Notes: generated by a model not told the origin, from the letters alone. Shown: positions 16,788-25,417, counted from the first letter of the stretch. The stretch is 40,231 nucleotides of DNA from Sphingomonas canadensis (GCF_026013525.1 NZ_JAPDRA010000004.1:1-40231); one strand, 5' to 3'. Program-made: numbers and translations.

Positions 16788-17855
16788 TCAGCCCATGATC
16801 TCCTGCTCGAGCTTCTTGGCCATTTCCTCGATGTTCTCGGGCGGCCAGCCCGGGATTTCCATGCCGAGGCGCAGGCCCATCGACGAGAGCACTTCCTTGA
16901 TCTCGTTGAGCGACTTGCGGCCGAAGTTCGGGGTACGCAGCATCTCGGCCTCGGTCTTCTGGACCAGGTCGCCGATGTAGATGATGTTGTCGTTCTTCAG
17001 GCAGTTCGCCGAACGGACCGACAGCTCCAGCTCATCCACCTTCTTGAGCAGGTAGCGGTTGATCTGCGCGGTGTCGCTGGCGCCGCCCTCCGCCGCCGGG
17101 ACCGCCGAGGCCACGCCCACGGGCGCGGCGCGGGTGATCGCCGAATCGTCGAAGTGGACGAACAGCGCGAGCTGGTCCTGCAGGATGCGCGCGGCATAGG
17201 CGAGCGCGTCCTCGGGCGTCACGGTGCCGTCGGTCTCGATCGTCAGCGTGAGCTTGTCGTAATCCAGCTCCTGCCCGACGCGGGTGTTCTCGACCTTGTA
17301 GCTCACTTGGCGGACCGGGCTGTACAGTGCGTCGACCGGGATCAGCCCGATCGGCGCATCAGCCGGACGGTTCGACGCGGCGGGGACATAGCCCTTGCCG
17401 GTGTCCGCGGTCAGCTCCATGTTCAGCGTCGCGCCGTCGTCCAGGTGACAGATCACCAGATCGGGGTTCATCACCTCGATATCGCCCGAAACGGCGATGT
17501 CGCCCGCCTTCACCTCGGCCGGGCCGGTGGCGGCGAGCTGGAGGCGCTTCGGCCCCTCGCCCTGCATCTTGAGCGCGATCTGCTTCACGTTCAGCACGAT
17601 GTCCGTCACGTCCTCGCGCACACCGGCGAGCGAGGAGAACTCGTGAAGGACGTTCTCGATCTTGATCGAGGTGACCGCAGCGCCCTGGAGCGACGACAGC
17701 AGCACGCGGCGCAGCGCGTTGCCGAGCGTCAGGCCGAAGCCACGCTCCAGCGGCTCGGCGACGAAGGTCGCCTTGCGCTTGGGATCGTTGCTCGCCTTCT
17801 TTTCCAGGCCGTTGGGCTTCTTGAGTTCCTGCCAGTTCTTAGCGTTGACCGACAC
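16788..17855 (-). CDS. rpoA: DNA-directed RNA polymerase subunit alpha
   Basis: The 355-residue alpha subunit dimerises to seed assembly of RNA polymerase and contacts activators and UP elements. The N-terminal domain (about 25-240) contains [26 protein letters not shown], the dimer interface. An Ala/Gly linker (242-262) follows, and the C-terminal domain includes [15 protein letters not shown] with Arg281 in the position of E. coli Arg265, which binds DNA. It is about 25 residues longer than the E. coli protein, mainly at the N-terminus and in the linker. Confidence 0.99.
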   Translation of the reverse strand: MSVNAKNWQELKKPNGLEKKASNDPKRKATFVAEPLERGFGLTLGNALRRVLLSSLQGAAVTSIKIENVLHEFSSLAGVREDVTDIVLNVKQIALKMQGEGPKRLQLAATGPAEVKAGDIAVSGDIEVMNPDLVICHLDDGATLNMELTADTGKGYVPAASNRPADAPIGLIPVDALYSPVRQVSYKVENTRVGQELDYDKLTLTIETDGTVTPEDALAYAARILQDQLALFVHFDDSAITRAAPVGVASAVPAAEGGASDTAQINRYLLKKVDELELSVRSANCLKNDNIIYIGDLVQKTEAEMLRTPNFGRKSLNEIKEVLSSMGLRLGMEIPGWPPENIEEMAKKLEQEIMG

Positions 17856-17947
17856 GGGCTTTCCTCATGTTGGGCAGTGGGGGCTGCCGAGAATATGGTT
17901 CCCGCCCGGCTGCGCCGTCGCGCCCCGCGGCGGGACCGGAACCTAGA

Positions 17948-18337
17948 TCAGACGCGGCGGCGCTTCGAAGGACGCACGCCGTTGTGCGGGATCGGGGTCA
18001 CGTCGCGGATCGACGTGATCTGGAAACCGACCGCCTGCAGCGCGCGCAGCGCCGACTCGCGGCCCGAACCCGGGCCCTTCACCTCAACCTCGAGCGTGCG
18101 GACGCCGTGTTCGGCGGCCTTGCGGCCCGCGTCCTCGGCGGCGACCTGGGCGGCATAGGGCGTGCTCTTGCGGCTGCCCTTGAAGCCCATCATGCCGGCC
18201 GAAGACCAGCTAATCGCGTTGCCCTGGGCATCGGTGATGGTGATCATGGTGTTGTTGAAGCTGGCGTTGACGTGGGCAACGCCGGCGGTGATGTTCTTGC
18301 GCTCGCGCCTGCGAAGGCGTCCGGGTTCGCGTGCCAT
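17948..18337 (-). CDS. rpsK: 30S ribosomal protein S11
   Basis: The 129-residue protein contains the family signatures [16 protein letters not shown] and [17 protein letters not shown] and ends with [13 protein letters not shown], the basic tail that contacts the Shine-Dalgarno helix region on the platform. It sits between rpsM and rpoA in the usual alpha operon order. Confidence 0.99.
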   Translation of the reverse strand: MAREPGRLRRRERKNITAGVAHVNASFNNTMITITDAQGNAISWSSAGMMGFKGSRKSTPYAAQVAAEDAGRKAAEHGVRTLEVEVKGPGSGRESALRALQAVGFQITSIRDVTPIPHNGVRPSKRRRV

Positions 18338-18404
18338 GGTTTCAGTCCTGACCTTCTAATCTGGTACCTGCGGAGGGCGTGCCTCCGGCGGAAACGGAGG
18401 AAGA

Positions 18405-18773
18405 TTACTTCTTCTTCCCCGCGATCGGCTTGGCCTTGCCCTTGCGGGTGCGCGCATTGGTGTGCGTGCGCTGGCCACGGACCGGAAGGCCCTTGCGATG
18501 GCGCAGGCCGCGGTAGCAGGCCAGGTCCATCAGCCGCTTGATGTTCATCGCCGTTTCGCGGCGCAGGTCGCCTTCCACGGTGTAGCCGGCGTCGATCGTC
18601 TCGCGGATCTGCAGGACTTCCTGATCGGTCAGGTCCTGCACGCGACGCTCGGCTGCGATGCCGAGCTTGTCGGTGATTTCCTTGGCCTTCGCCGGGCCGA
18701 TGCCGTGGATATACTGAAGCGCGATGATCACGCGCTTGTTGGTCGGGATGTTGACACCCGCAATACGTGCCAT
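18405..18773 (-). CDS. rpsM: 30S ribosomal protein S13
   Basis: The 122-residue protein starts [26 protein letters not shown] and ends with the basic tail [14 protein letters not shown]. It binds the head of the small subunit and the P-site tRNA. The frame is open for 31 more codons upstream, but those lie in the leader and match nothing in the family. It is the first gene of a separately promoted alpha operon, because adk, its usual neighbour, is about 3.8 kb away. Confidence 0.98.
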   Translation of the reverse strand: MARIAGVNIPTNKRVIIALQYIHGIGPAKAKEITDKLGIAAERRVQDLTDQEVLQIRETIDAGYTVEGDLRRETAMNIKRLMDLACYRGLRHRKGLPVRGQRTHTNARTRKGKAKPIAGKKK

Positions 18774-18904
18774 GAGCTTATATTCTCCCAGCTCCACGGG
18801 GGCTGCATGGCTGAGCCGCCCCCATCTCAACGCGTTCCTCCGAAATGCGCGAGCACGGCAGCGCACGAAAGCGCTACCGCTGTCGAATGTTCCGGAAGTT
18901 GGGC

Positions 18905-18933
18905 GACATATGCAGCGGCGCCGACGCTGTCAA
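18905..18933 (-). promoter_or_regulatory. rpsM (alpha operon) promoter
   Basis: On the minus strand a perfect -35 box TTGACA (18933-18928) is followed after 17 bases by TATGTC (18910-18905). Transcription should begin near 18898, giving a leader of about 125 bases before the rpsM ATG. The leader contains a GGGGGC/GCCCCC stem around 18795-18825 and the ribosome binding site GGAG sits 11 bases from the start codon. The remaining part of the 264-bp gap holds no gene. Confidence 0.65.
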
Positions 18934-19037
18934 GCGCCGCGCGGGGGAAATATCGCGAGAGCGGGCATATACCCCAAAATGGCGCTATCGCCAAGGCGCG
19001 CGTGCGCCGCGGGTGTCACCTTTCGGGCAGGCGCGCT

Positions 19038-20378
19038 TCAGCCTGAGACGGGCAGCACCAGCGTGGCCGCCAGCCCAGGCGCATTGTCCCCCAGCTCCAG
19101 CGTGCCGCCGTGCAGCCGCACCACCGCCTCCACCAGCGCCAGCCCCAGCCCCGCGCCCGGCAGGCTGCGCGCGCTGTCCAGCCGGCCGAAGCGGCGCAGC
19201 GCCTCCGCCCGCTGCTCCTGCGCGATGCCCGGCCCGCGATCGGCGACGGTGATGCGCAGCGCGCCCGGCGCCACCGCGAGCGACAGCGCGATGCCGCCGC
19301 CCGCAGCGGCATGGCGCATCGCATTGTCGATCAGGTTCGCCAGCGCCTGGCCCATCAGCTCGCGGTGCAGCGGCACGGACGGCGGATGCGCGGCGATATC
19401 CACGGTGAAGTCCATCCCGGCCTCTTCGGCCACGGGGGCGTAGAGCTCGGCGATCTCCTCGATCAGCGCGGCGGGATCGGCGGGGGCCAGCGCCTCGCGG
19501 CTCGCCGCCTCGGTGCGGCTGATCTCCAGCAGCACGGCCAGCATCCGCATCACCAGGTCGGTCTCGGTCACCAGCCCCGCCAGCGCCGTGTCGCGCTGCG
19601 CCGGGTCCTCCGCCGCCAGCGCGGCTTCCGCGCGCGATCGCAGCCGGGCGATCGGCGATCGCAGGTCGTGCGCGATGCTGTCGGTCACCACGCGCAGCTC
19701 GGCCATCAGCCGGTCGATGCGGTCGAGCATGCCGTTGATGCGCAGCCCCAGCCGGTCGAATGCGTCGCCGCCCGATGCCTCCACGCGCCGCCCCAGGTCG
19801 CCCGCGGCCACCGCGTCCACCGCACCCGCGATCCGGTCCAGCCGCCGCGCGACATAGCGGGCAAGGACGAAACCGCCCGCGATCCCCAGCACCACCGCCA
19901 GCGCCACCGCCAGCAGCAGCGCGCGCTCGATCGCCCGCTGCGCCCGCTCCCAGTCGTCGAGCATCCGCCCGCTCACCAGCCAGTGCGCGCCCGCGGGCCG
20001 GATCACATAGCCCGATTCGGCCGCGGCCCAATCGCCCTCGGCGGCGAGCACGCCGATGCGAAATCCCTCCGCGTCCGGCCGGAACGCCAGCCGCTCCGGC
20101 CCCACGCCCGCCAGCCGCCTGCCGGAGCCGTCCACCACCTCGGCCACCAGCGTATCGTCGTCGTCGCCCGCATTCTCGATCGCGCGGGCCAGCGCGGGCA
20201 TCCCGCCCGATCGCAGCACCGCGGCAAAGGCGTCCGCCTGTTCGATGGTGTCGCGGCGCAGCGCCCCGATCGCGTCGTCGTGCGTCTGCTGCCACACCAG
20301 TCCCGCCAGCGCGAGCGATGAAACCAGCGCCAGCCCCACCGCCAGCAGCGCGATCCGCGCCGTGATCGGCAGCCGCAT
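19038..20378 (-). CDS. Two-component sensor histidine kinase
   Basis: This 446-residue inner-membrane kinase has a first helix at about 8-29, a periplasmic sensor region of about 120 residues, a second helix at about 152-174, and a HAMP domain (about 175-228). The dimerisation domain holds the phosphorylated His237 in SIAHDLRSPIARL, followed by an ATPase domain with Asn352 in NLIDNAMRHA, DRGPGI (380-385) and GAGLGLALVEA (408-418). The start overlaps the stop of the response regulator by one base (TGATG), so translation is coupled. The sensed signal is unknown. Confidence 0.95.
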   Translation of the reverse strand: MRLPITARIALLAVGLALVSSLALAGLVWQQTHDDAIGALRRDTIEQADAFAAVLRSGGMPALARAIENAGDDDDTLVAEVVDGSGRRLAGVGPERLAFRPDAEGFRIGVLAAEGDWAAAESGYVIRPAGAHWLVSGRMLDDWERAQRAIERALLLAVALAVVLGIAGGFVLARYVARRLDRIAGAVDAVAAGDLGRRVEASGGDAFDRLGLRINGMLDRIDRLMAELRVVTDSIAHDLRSPIARLRSRAEAALAAEDPAQRDTALAGLVTETDLVMRMLAVLLEISRTEAASREALAPADPAALIEEIAELYAPVAEEAGMDFTVDIAAHPPSVPLHRELMGQALANLIDNAMRHAAAGGGIALSLAVAPGALRITVADRGPGIAQEQRAEALRRFGRLDSARSLPGAGLGLALVEAVVRLHGGTLELGDNAPGLAATLVLPVSG

Positions 20379-21070
20379 CAGCCCTCGGCCGAAAGCTTGT
20401 ACCCGGCGCCGCGCACCGTGTGGAGGATCGGCGTGGCGAAACCTTCGTCGATCTTGCGCCGCAACCGGCCGATATGCACGTCCACCACATTCGATCCGGG
20501 ATCGAAGTGATAGTTCCAGATCTTCTCGATCATCATCGTGCGCGTCACAACCTGCCCCGCATTGCGGGCGAGATATTCGAGCAGGTTGAACTCGCGCGCG
20601 CCCAGCGGGATGGCCCGGCCCTGCCGCGCCACGGTGCGGCCCAGCAGGTCGATCTCCAGATCGCCGACCACCAGCCGGGTGACCTGGGTGCCCGCCGCCG
20701 CGCGCTCCTCGCGCCGCAACAGCGCCTCGACGCGCGCCAGCAGCTCGGCGAAGGCGAAGGGCTTGGTCAGATAATCGTCCGCCCCCGCGCGCAGCCCGGC
20801 GATGCGGTCTTCCACCGTCCCCAGCGCCGAAAGCACGATCGCGGGCGTGCGGATGCCCGCCGCGCGCACCGCGCCGATCGCCGCCAGCCCGTCGAGCCCG
20901 GGGAGCATGCGATCGACCACCATCGCGTCGAAAATGCCCTCGCTGGCCAGGAACAGCCCGTCGCGGCCGTCGGCCGCGGTCTCCACCGCAAAGCCGGCCT
21001 CGGCCAGGCCCTTGGCGATATAGGAGGATGTCGCGGCGTCATCCTCGATGATCAGGATCTTGCGCGTCAT
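20378..21070 (-). CDS. OmpR-family response regulator
   Basis: The 230-residue regulator has a receiver domain with acidic Asp10/Asp11, phospho-acceptor Asp53 (VVDRMLPGLDG), Ser81 and Lys103 (LTKPF). The C-terminal winged helix includes REFNLLEYLARNAGQVVTR and NVVDVHIGRLRRKID. ATG 21070 is preceded by GGAG with eight bases spacing, and the protein begins at the first receiver strand; the longer frame to 21157 overlaps a hairpin. It is co-transcribed with the kinase. The lys/ala-rich exported peptide just upstream is a plausible target or partner, by position only. Confidence 0.96.
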   Translation of the reverse strand: MTRKILIIEDDAATSSYIAKGLAEAGFAVETAADGRDGLFLASEGIFDAMVVDRMLPGLDGLAAIGAVRAAGIRTPAIVLSALGTVEDRIAGLRAGADDYLTKPFAFAELLARVEALLRREERAAAGTQVTRLVVGDLEIDLLGRTVARQGRAIPLGAREFNLLEYLARNAGQVVTRTMMIEKIWNYHFDPGSNVVDVHIGRLRRKIDEGFATPILHTVRGAGYKLSAEG

Positions 21071-21109
21071 GGGCGTCGCTCCAGCAGGCCTATAGCTAGG
21101 ACGCGCTGA

Positions 21110-21141
21110 GGCCGGCGGGAAGGGGGAGCATCCCGCCGGCC
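21110..21141 (-). terminator. Hairpin between the Lys/Ala-rich peptide gene and the regulator
   Basis: GGCCGGCGGGA (21110-21120) pairs perfectly with TCCCGCCGGCC (21131-21141) across a ten-base loop. A second stem, CTCCCTC/GAGGGAG, lies just upstream in the direction of transcription (around 21145-21165). Neither has a T-run. A TATAGG -10-like box follows at about 21090, so the regulator may be separately promoted. Confidence 0.45.
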
Positions 21142-21173
21142 TTCTCCCTCGGGGCAAGGTGAGGGAGCGGGAA

Positions 21174-21356
21174 TCAGTTGGTCTTGGCGGGCGCTGCCTT
21201 GGCGGCCTTGGCGTTGTTGGCCTTCTTCGCCGGCTTGGCCTTGTGCGCCTTGTGGACCTTCGCCGCCTTCGGGTGGTGCGCGGCCGGCGCCGCCATCGCA
21301 GGGGCGGCGATCATCGCCAGCGCCGCGGCGGCGGGCATCAGGAAACGTGCCTTCAT
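21174..21356 (-). CDS. Small exported Lys/Ala-rich peptide
   Basis: The 60-residue product has a signal peptide (MKARFLMPAAAALAMIAAPAMA) followed by a mature part made almost only of Ala, Lys, His and Pro (HHPKAAKVHKAHKAKPAKK and so on), strongly basic and probably disordered, like a histone H1 tail but exported. GGGAG lies eight bases before the ATG. It lies about 100 bases before the response regulator on the same strand. A role in binding anionic envelope polymers or metals is speculation. Confidence 0.65.
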   Translation of the reverse strand: MKARFLMPAAAALAMIAAPAMAAPAAHHPKAAKVHKAHKAKPAKKANNAKAAKAAPAKTN

Positions 21357-21475
21357 CTTCAAATCTCCCAGCGGCCGGCCCATCGCCGCGCCGTGGGATC
21401 ATCCCTAGGCCACACCACCCCCGCGTCCCGGTGACGCGCGGATGAAATCTCTGTCATGTTCGCATGCGCGCCGGT

Positions 21476-22000
21476 TCAGGGCGCCTCGGCCGCTTCCTTC
21501 AGCCGGGTCCATTGCAGCGCCAGCACCTCGTCCACCACCGTCGCCAGCCCGGCCAGCCCGCCGCCCGCGCCGCTGACCGAATAGACGATCGTCAGTTCGG
21601 TCCCCTCGCCCGCGGGCTTCAGCTCATAGCTGAGCACGCCCGTCACCGGCATCGCCTGCAACGGCCCCAGCCCGCCCTGGAGCCGCAGCATCGCCAGCGG
21701 CTGGGCATAGAGGACGCGCATATGCTCGACGCTGCCGTCGTCCTTGGTCTTCTCACACCAGCATCCGCCCGCGCGCGGGTCCAGCGTCATGTTGGCGCTG
21801 CTGCCCGAATAGGTGTGCTCGCCCTCCCACCACGCGCCGGGCAGCGTGATCGTCTCCCACACCTTGGCGGGCGAGGCGGCCAGGGCGATGCGATATTCGA
21901 CGGTGAATGCCGTGTCGGACGAGGCGGTGACCTCCGCCGCCGCCGGGGCGGCCGGGGCGAGCGCGGCGATCGCCGCCGCCAGCAGTGCCGTTCGAATCAT
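21476..22000 (-). CDS. Exported SRPBCC-fold protein
   Basis: The 174-residue protein has a signal peptide (MIRTALLAAAIAALAPAAPAAA) and then a START/Bet v1-like domain: FTVEYRIALAASPAKVWETITLPGAWWEGEHTY, a mid strand GVLSYELKPAGEGTELTIVY and a long C-terminal helix ending WTRLKEAAEA. SRPBCC domains bind hydrophobic ligands; an exported version is uncommon. A Cys pair (GCWCEK) is visible. GGGAGG precedes the ATG by eight bases. It is divergent from the plus-strand membrane gene and its ligand is unknown. Confidence 0.8.
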   Translation of the reverse strand: MIRTALLAAAIAALAPAAPAAAEVTASSDTAFTVEYRIALAASPAKVWETITLPGAWWEGEHTYSGSSANMTLDPRAGGCWCEKTKDDGSVEHMRVLYAQPLAMLRLQGGLGPLQAMPVTGVLSYELKPAGEGTELTIVYSVSGAGGGLAGLATVVDEVLALQWTRLKEAAEAP

Positions 22001-22105
22001 CGTGCGACCTCCCGTATTCGGATACCCGCCGATCCTATGCGCCGCGCCCGGCCCTGGCAAAGCTCCGCATGGTGCGATTCCGGGACAGGCGATAGGATCG
22101 CCGCC

Positions 22106-22492
22106 ATGGGGAGCATGATCCGCGCCGCGCTGGCCTATTTCGCGATCGTGTTCGCGGCGGGCTTCGTGCTGGGCGCCCTGCGCACGCTGTGGCTGGCGCC
22201 GGCGATCGGCCCCATGGCGGCGGTGGCGGCGGAGCTGCCGCTGATGCTCGGCGTCTCATGGATCGCCTGCGGCTGGTGCCTCACCCGATTCGGCCCGTTG
22301 GCGGCGCCGCGGCGCGCGGCGATGGGCGGTGTCGCCTTCGCGCTGCTGATGGCGTCGGAGCTTGGCCTGGCGCTGGCACTGGGCGGCACCACGAACGGCT
22401 GGGCCGCCGCGCTGCTCACGCCCCAGGGGCTGCTGGGGCTGGCCGGCCAAATCGCCTTCGCGGCGATGCCGCTGGTACGCCGGGGGGAATGA
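22106..22492 (+). CDS. Four-helix membrane protein, unknown function
   Basis: The 128-residue protein is mostly hydrophobic, with four likely helices: LAYFAIVFAAGFVLGALRTLWLA, AAVAAELPLMLGVSWIACGWCL, AAMGGVAFALLMASELGLAL and a C-terminal GLLGLAGQIAFAAMPLV. AGGA lies eight bases before ATG 22106; a second ATG at 22115 is possible. It is the only plus-strand gene inside the ribosomal cluster. I do not recognise the family. Confidence 0.7.
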   Translation: MGSMIRAALAYFAIVFAAGFVLGALRTLWLAPAIGPMAAVAAELPLMLGVSWIACGWCLTRFGPLAAPRRAAMGGVAFALLMASELGLALALGGTTNGWAAALLTPQGLLGLAGQIAFAAMPLVRRGE

Positions 22493-22551
22493 TTGCCCTC
22501 CCCTGCCTCCCTTTCAGGGGGGGCGGAAGGCGCGATGCGAATGGAGCAGAC

Positions 22552-22572
22552 GGGGCGGCGCATCGCCGCCCC
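22552..22572. terminator. Hairpin between the membrane gene and adk
   Basis: GGGGCGGCG (22552-22560) pairs with CGCCGCCCC (22564-22572) around a CAT loop. It lies between two converging stop codons, eight bases from the adk stop, and probably ends both transcripts. The T content after it is low. Confidence 0.5.
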
Positions 22573-22579
22573 GCGCCTT

Positions 22580-23233
22580 TCAGCCCAGCCCGTCCAGGAT
22601 CGCGTCGATCTGCTCGCCCACATGGGCGATGTCGGCCATGCCGTCGACGCGCGAAACGATGCCGCGCGCTTCGTAGATCGGCAGGATCGGCGCGGTCTTG
22701 GCGCGATATTCGGCCATGCGCGATCGCACCGTTTCCTCATTGTCGTCGGAACGGCGCTTGAACTCATGCCCGCCGCAAACGTCGCAGGTGCCCTCGACCT
22801 TCGGCAGCTTGAACTTGTCGTGATAGCCCTCGCCGCACGTCGCGCAGGTGAAGCGGCCGGTGATGCGCTCCACCAGCGCGTCCTCGTCCACCACCAGCTC
22901 CACTACGCGGTCCAGCTTGCGGCCGCGCTCGGCCAGCAGTGCGTCGAGCGATTCGGCCTGGGCCGCGGTGCGCGGATATCCGTCGAAGATCGCGCCGTTC
23001 GCCGTGTCGGGCTGGTCCAGCCGCTCGCCGATGATGCCCGACACGATCTCGTCCGACACCAGCTCGCCTGCGTCCATCACCGCCTTGGCCTTCAGCCCCA
23101 CGGGCGTCCCGGCCTTCACGGCGGCGCGCAGCATGTCGCCGGTCGAAAGCTGCACCAGGCCGCGTTCCGCGACGAGGCGGCTGGCCTGGGTGCCCTTGCC
23201 GGCTCCCGGCGGGCCCAACAGGATGATGTTCAA
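22580..23233 (-). CDS. adk: Adenylate kinase, zinc-LID type
   Basis: The 217-residue enzyme equilibrates ATP, ADP and AMP. It has the P-loop GPPGAGKGTQ (7-16), the FDGYPRT AMP-binding loop (83-89, Tyr where many have Phe), a long LID, and the Cys4 zinc site Cys130, Cys133, Cys150 and Cys153 (CATC...CDVC). It follows secY by 28 bases, the usual order in the spc operon, and is the last ribosomal-cluster gene before the accessory block. Confidence 0.99.
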   Translation of the reverse strand: MNIILLGPPGAGKGTQASRLVAERGLVQLSTGDMLRAAVKAGTPVGLKAKAVMDAGELVSDEIVSGIIGERLDQPDTANGAIFDGYPRTAAQAESLDALLAERGRKLDRVVELVVDEDALVERITGRFTCATCGEGYHDKFKLPKVEGTCDVCGGHEFKRRSDDNEETVRSRMAEYRAKTAPILPIYEARGIVSRVDGMADIAHVGEQIDAILDGLG

Positions 23234-23261
23234 CGCTATCTCCCCTTTGCGTCGCGGCTTG

Positions 23262-24635
23262 TTACCGCATCCGTCCCTTCAGCTTGGCCTTCTTGATCAG
23301 GTCGCCATACTGGTGGGCCAGCAGGTGCGACTGGATCTGGGCGACGGTATCCATGGTGACGTTGACCACGATCAACAGGCTGGTGCCGCCCATCAGGAAC
23401 GGGATCCCCATCGAAGCCACCAGATATTCCGGTATCAGGCAGATGAAGGTCAGATAGGCCGCGCCGATCACGGTGATGCGGGTCAGCACGTAATCGAAGT
23501 AGATCTCAGTGTTCTTGCCCGGGCGGATGCCGGGGATGAACCCGCCATAGCGCTTCAGGTTGTCGGCGGTCTCTTCCGGATTGAACACCACGGCGGTGTA
23601 GAAGAAGCAGAAGAAGATGATGCCCGCGCCATAGAGCGCCATGTACACCGGCGAACCGTGGCGCAGCCAGGTGTTCAGGAACACCAGCGTCTCGCCCCAC
23701 CAACCCTCGGTCGTCGTCGCCTGGCCCGAAAACTGGCTGATCGTCAGCGGCAGCAGCAGCAGCGAAGAGGCGAAGATCGGCGGGATCACGCCGGCGGTGT
23801 TGAGCTTCAGCGGCAGGTGGCTGCGCTCGGCCTGCACGCCGCGCGCGGTCTGCCGCTTTGGATATTGGATCAATATCCGCCGCTGGGCGCGCTCCATGAA
23901 GCAGATGAACAGCACCAGCGCGGCCACGAACACCACGATGATCGCGATGCGCATCGGATCGATCGATCCGGTGCGGCCGCTCTCGAAGAACTGCACCAGC
24001 GTCTGCGGCAGGCGGGCGACGATGCCGGCCATGATGATCAGCGAGATGCCGTTGCCGATGCCGCGGCTGGTGATCTGCTCGCCCAGCCACATCAGGAACA
24101 GCGTGCCGCCGATCAGCGAGATCACCGCGGTGATGCGGAACAGATAGCCCGGCTCCAGCACGGGCGAACCCTGCGCGGCCTCAAGCCCCGCGGCGATGAA
24201 CCACCCCTGCACCGCGGTCAGGCCCACGGTGCCGTAGCGGGTGTACTGGTTCAGCCGCTTGCGGCCGCTCTCGCCTTCCTTCTTGATCGCCGCCAGCGTG
24301 GGGCTCAGCGAGGTCGCGAGCTGCACCACGATCGATGCGGTGATGTACGGCATCACGCCCAGCGCGACGACCGACGCGCGATTGAGCGCGCCGCCGGTGA
24401 AGTTGTTGAAGAAATCCAGCACGCCGCCCTGCGCCTGCTGCGCCAGCAGGCCCAGCGCCGTCGGGTCGATGCCCGGGATCGGCACATAGCTGAGGAAGCG
24501 GAAGACGATCAGCGCGCCCAGCGTGAACCACAGGCGCTTCTTGAGCTCGGTCGCCTGGGCAAATTTGCCGAGGCTGAAGCTGGAGGCGAGTTGATCGGCT
24601 GCAGATGCCATGTTTGCGATTATCCTGGAAACCAA
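23262..24635 (-). CDS. secY: Preprotein translocase subunit SecY
   Basis: The 457-residue channel subunit of the Sec translocon has ten predicted helices, including the plug region after helix 1 (LSYVPIPGIDP), the GVMPYITASIVVQL helix-2 signature and the late loop TAVVFNPEETADNLKRYGGFIPGIRPGKNT, which contacts SecA and ribosomes. The start ATG at 24635 has AGGA about ten bases upstream. It is the first gene after a 155-bp gap with its own promoter. Confidence 0.99.
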   Translation of the reverse strand: MVSRIIANMASAADQLASSFSLGKFAQATELKKRLWFTLGALIVFRFLSYVPIPGIDPTALGLLAQQAQGGVLDFFNNFTGGALNRASVVALGVMPYITASIVVQLATSLSPTLAAIKKEGESGRKRLNQYTRYGTVGLTAVQGWFIAAGLEAAQGSPVLEPGYLFRITAVISLIGGTLFLMWLGEQITSRGIGNGISLIIMAGIVARLPQTLVQFFESGRTGSIDPMRIAIIVVFVAALVLFICFMERAQRRILIQYPKRQTARGVQAERSHLPLKLNTAGVIPPIFASSLLLLPLTISQFSGQATTTEGWWGETLVFLNTWLRHGSPVYMALYGAGIIFFCFFYTAVVFNPEETADNLKRYGGFIPGIRPGKNTEIYFDYVLTRITVIGAAYLTFICLIPEYLVASMGIPFLMGGTSLLIVVNVTMDTVAQIQSHLLAHQYGDLIKKAKLKGRMR

Positions 24636-24669
24636 AGCGGCGGGATAGCGTTCGACCGCCCCCGCCGCT

Positions 24670-24697
24670 CATATAGGCATGCTCCGGGCCTTGTCTA
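24670..24697 (-). promoter_or_regulatory. secY-adk promoter
   Basis: On the minus strand TAGACA (24697-24692, five of six -35 matches) is followed after 16 bases by TATATG (24675-24670, four of six). The predicted start at about 24663 gives a leader of about 28 bases before secY. This suggests that secY and adk can be transcribed independently of the ribosomal genes upstream. Confidence 0.5.
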
Positions 24698-24717
24698 ACC
24701 TCTGGAGCGATTTGTTT

Positions 24718-24779
24718 CCCGGCATAGGCCGGGACCCAGTCCCGAGCGGCCCGAAACTGGCCCCCGGCCGTGGCCGGGG
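24718..24779. repeat. Two GC-rich palindromes in the rplO-secY gap
   Basis: CCCGGC/GCCGGG (24718-24733, ATAG loop) and CCCCGGCC/GGCCGGGG (24762-24779, two-base loop) fill the gap between the rplO stop and the secY promoter. Neither has a T-run in the sense direction. Their style resembles other gap palindromes in this cluster and they may be copies of a dispersed intergenic repeat. Confidence 0.5.
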
Positions 24780-24790
24780 AACAGCATGGT

Positions 24791-25318
24791 TCAGGCCTTG
24801 GCGGCCTTCTTCGCGGCCTGGGCGGTGCGGTGCTTGGCCTTGGCCTTCTCCGCCGCCGGGACGATCACGGGGATGGTCACCGTGCCGCCCGCCTTCTCGA
24901 CCGCGGCGACCGCGCCCTTCGAAGCGCCCGCGACGGTGAAGTTCAGCTTGGCGGTCAGCTCGCCCTTGCCCAGCAGGCGGACGCCGTCCTTGCCGCCGCG
25001 CGCCAGGCCGGCAGCCTTCAGCACGGCATGGTCGATGTCGGTCGCGGTCAGCTTGCCGGCGTCGATCATCTTCTGGATCGCGCCCAGGTTCACCTCGGCA
25101 TAGTCCTTGGCGAAGATGTTGTTGAAGCCGCGCTTCGGCAGCCGCATGTGGAGCGGCATCTGGCCGCCCTCGAAGCCCTTGATCGAGACGCCCTCGCGGC
25201 TCTTCTGGCCCTTCTGGCCCCGGCCGGCGGTCTTGCCCAGGCCCGAACCGATGCCGCGGCCCACACGGACGCGGCCCTGGCGGGCACCCTGGTTGTCGCG
25301 GATATCGTTGAGTTTCAT
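24791..25318 (-). CDS. rplO: 50S ribosomal protein L15
   Basis: The 175-residue protein begins [41 protein letters not shown] in its parts, with the Gly/Lys-rich N-terminal stretch that threads into 23S rRNA. The C-terminus has an extra basic Ala/Lys tail ([21 protein letters not shown]) making it longer than the E. coli protein of 144 residues. The GTG at 25327 three codons earlier is a possible alternative start. Confidence 0.97.
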   Translation of the reverse strand: MKLNDIRDNQGARQGRVRVGRGIGSGLGKTAGRGQKGQKSREGVSIKGFEGGQMPLHMRLPKRGFNNIFAKDYAEVNLGAIQKMIDAGKLTATDIDHAVLKAAGLARGGKDGVRLLGKGELTAKLNFTVAGASKGAVAAVEKAGGTVTIPVIVPAAEKAKAKHRTAQAAKKAAKA

Positions 25319-25361
25319 CGTATGCACTCGCTTTCGCTTCTGTCGCGCTGAAAATTGGAAA

Positions 25362-25378
25362 GGGGGCGCTTAGCCCCC
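25362..25378 (-). terminator. Attenuator-like hairpin between rpmD and rplO
   Basis: GGGGGC (25362-25367) pairs with GCCCCC (25373-25378) across five bases. On the minus strand the stem is followed by TTTCCAATTTTC. It lies in a 99-bp gap, so it may partly reduce transcription into rplO. Confidence 0.45.
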
Positions 25379-25417
25379 CTCCCCTTGTCTGTCACCCGGA
25401 AAAGGCGCCTGGGCCGT

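Noticed and set aside
18774..18866. N-terminal extension of rpsM in an open frame
   Set aside because: It lies in the leader after the promoter and is unlike any S13; the family start [10 protein letters not shown] is at 18773.
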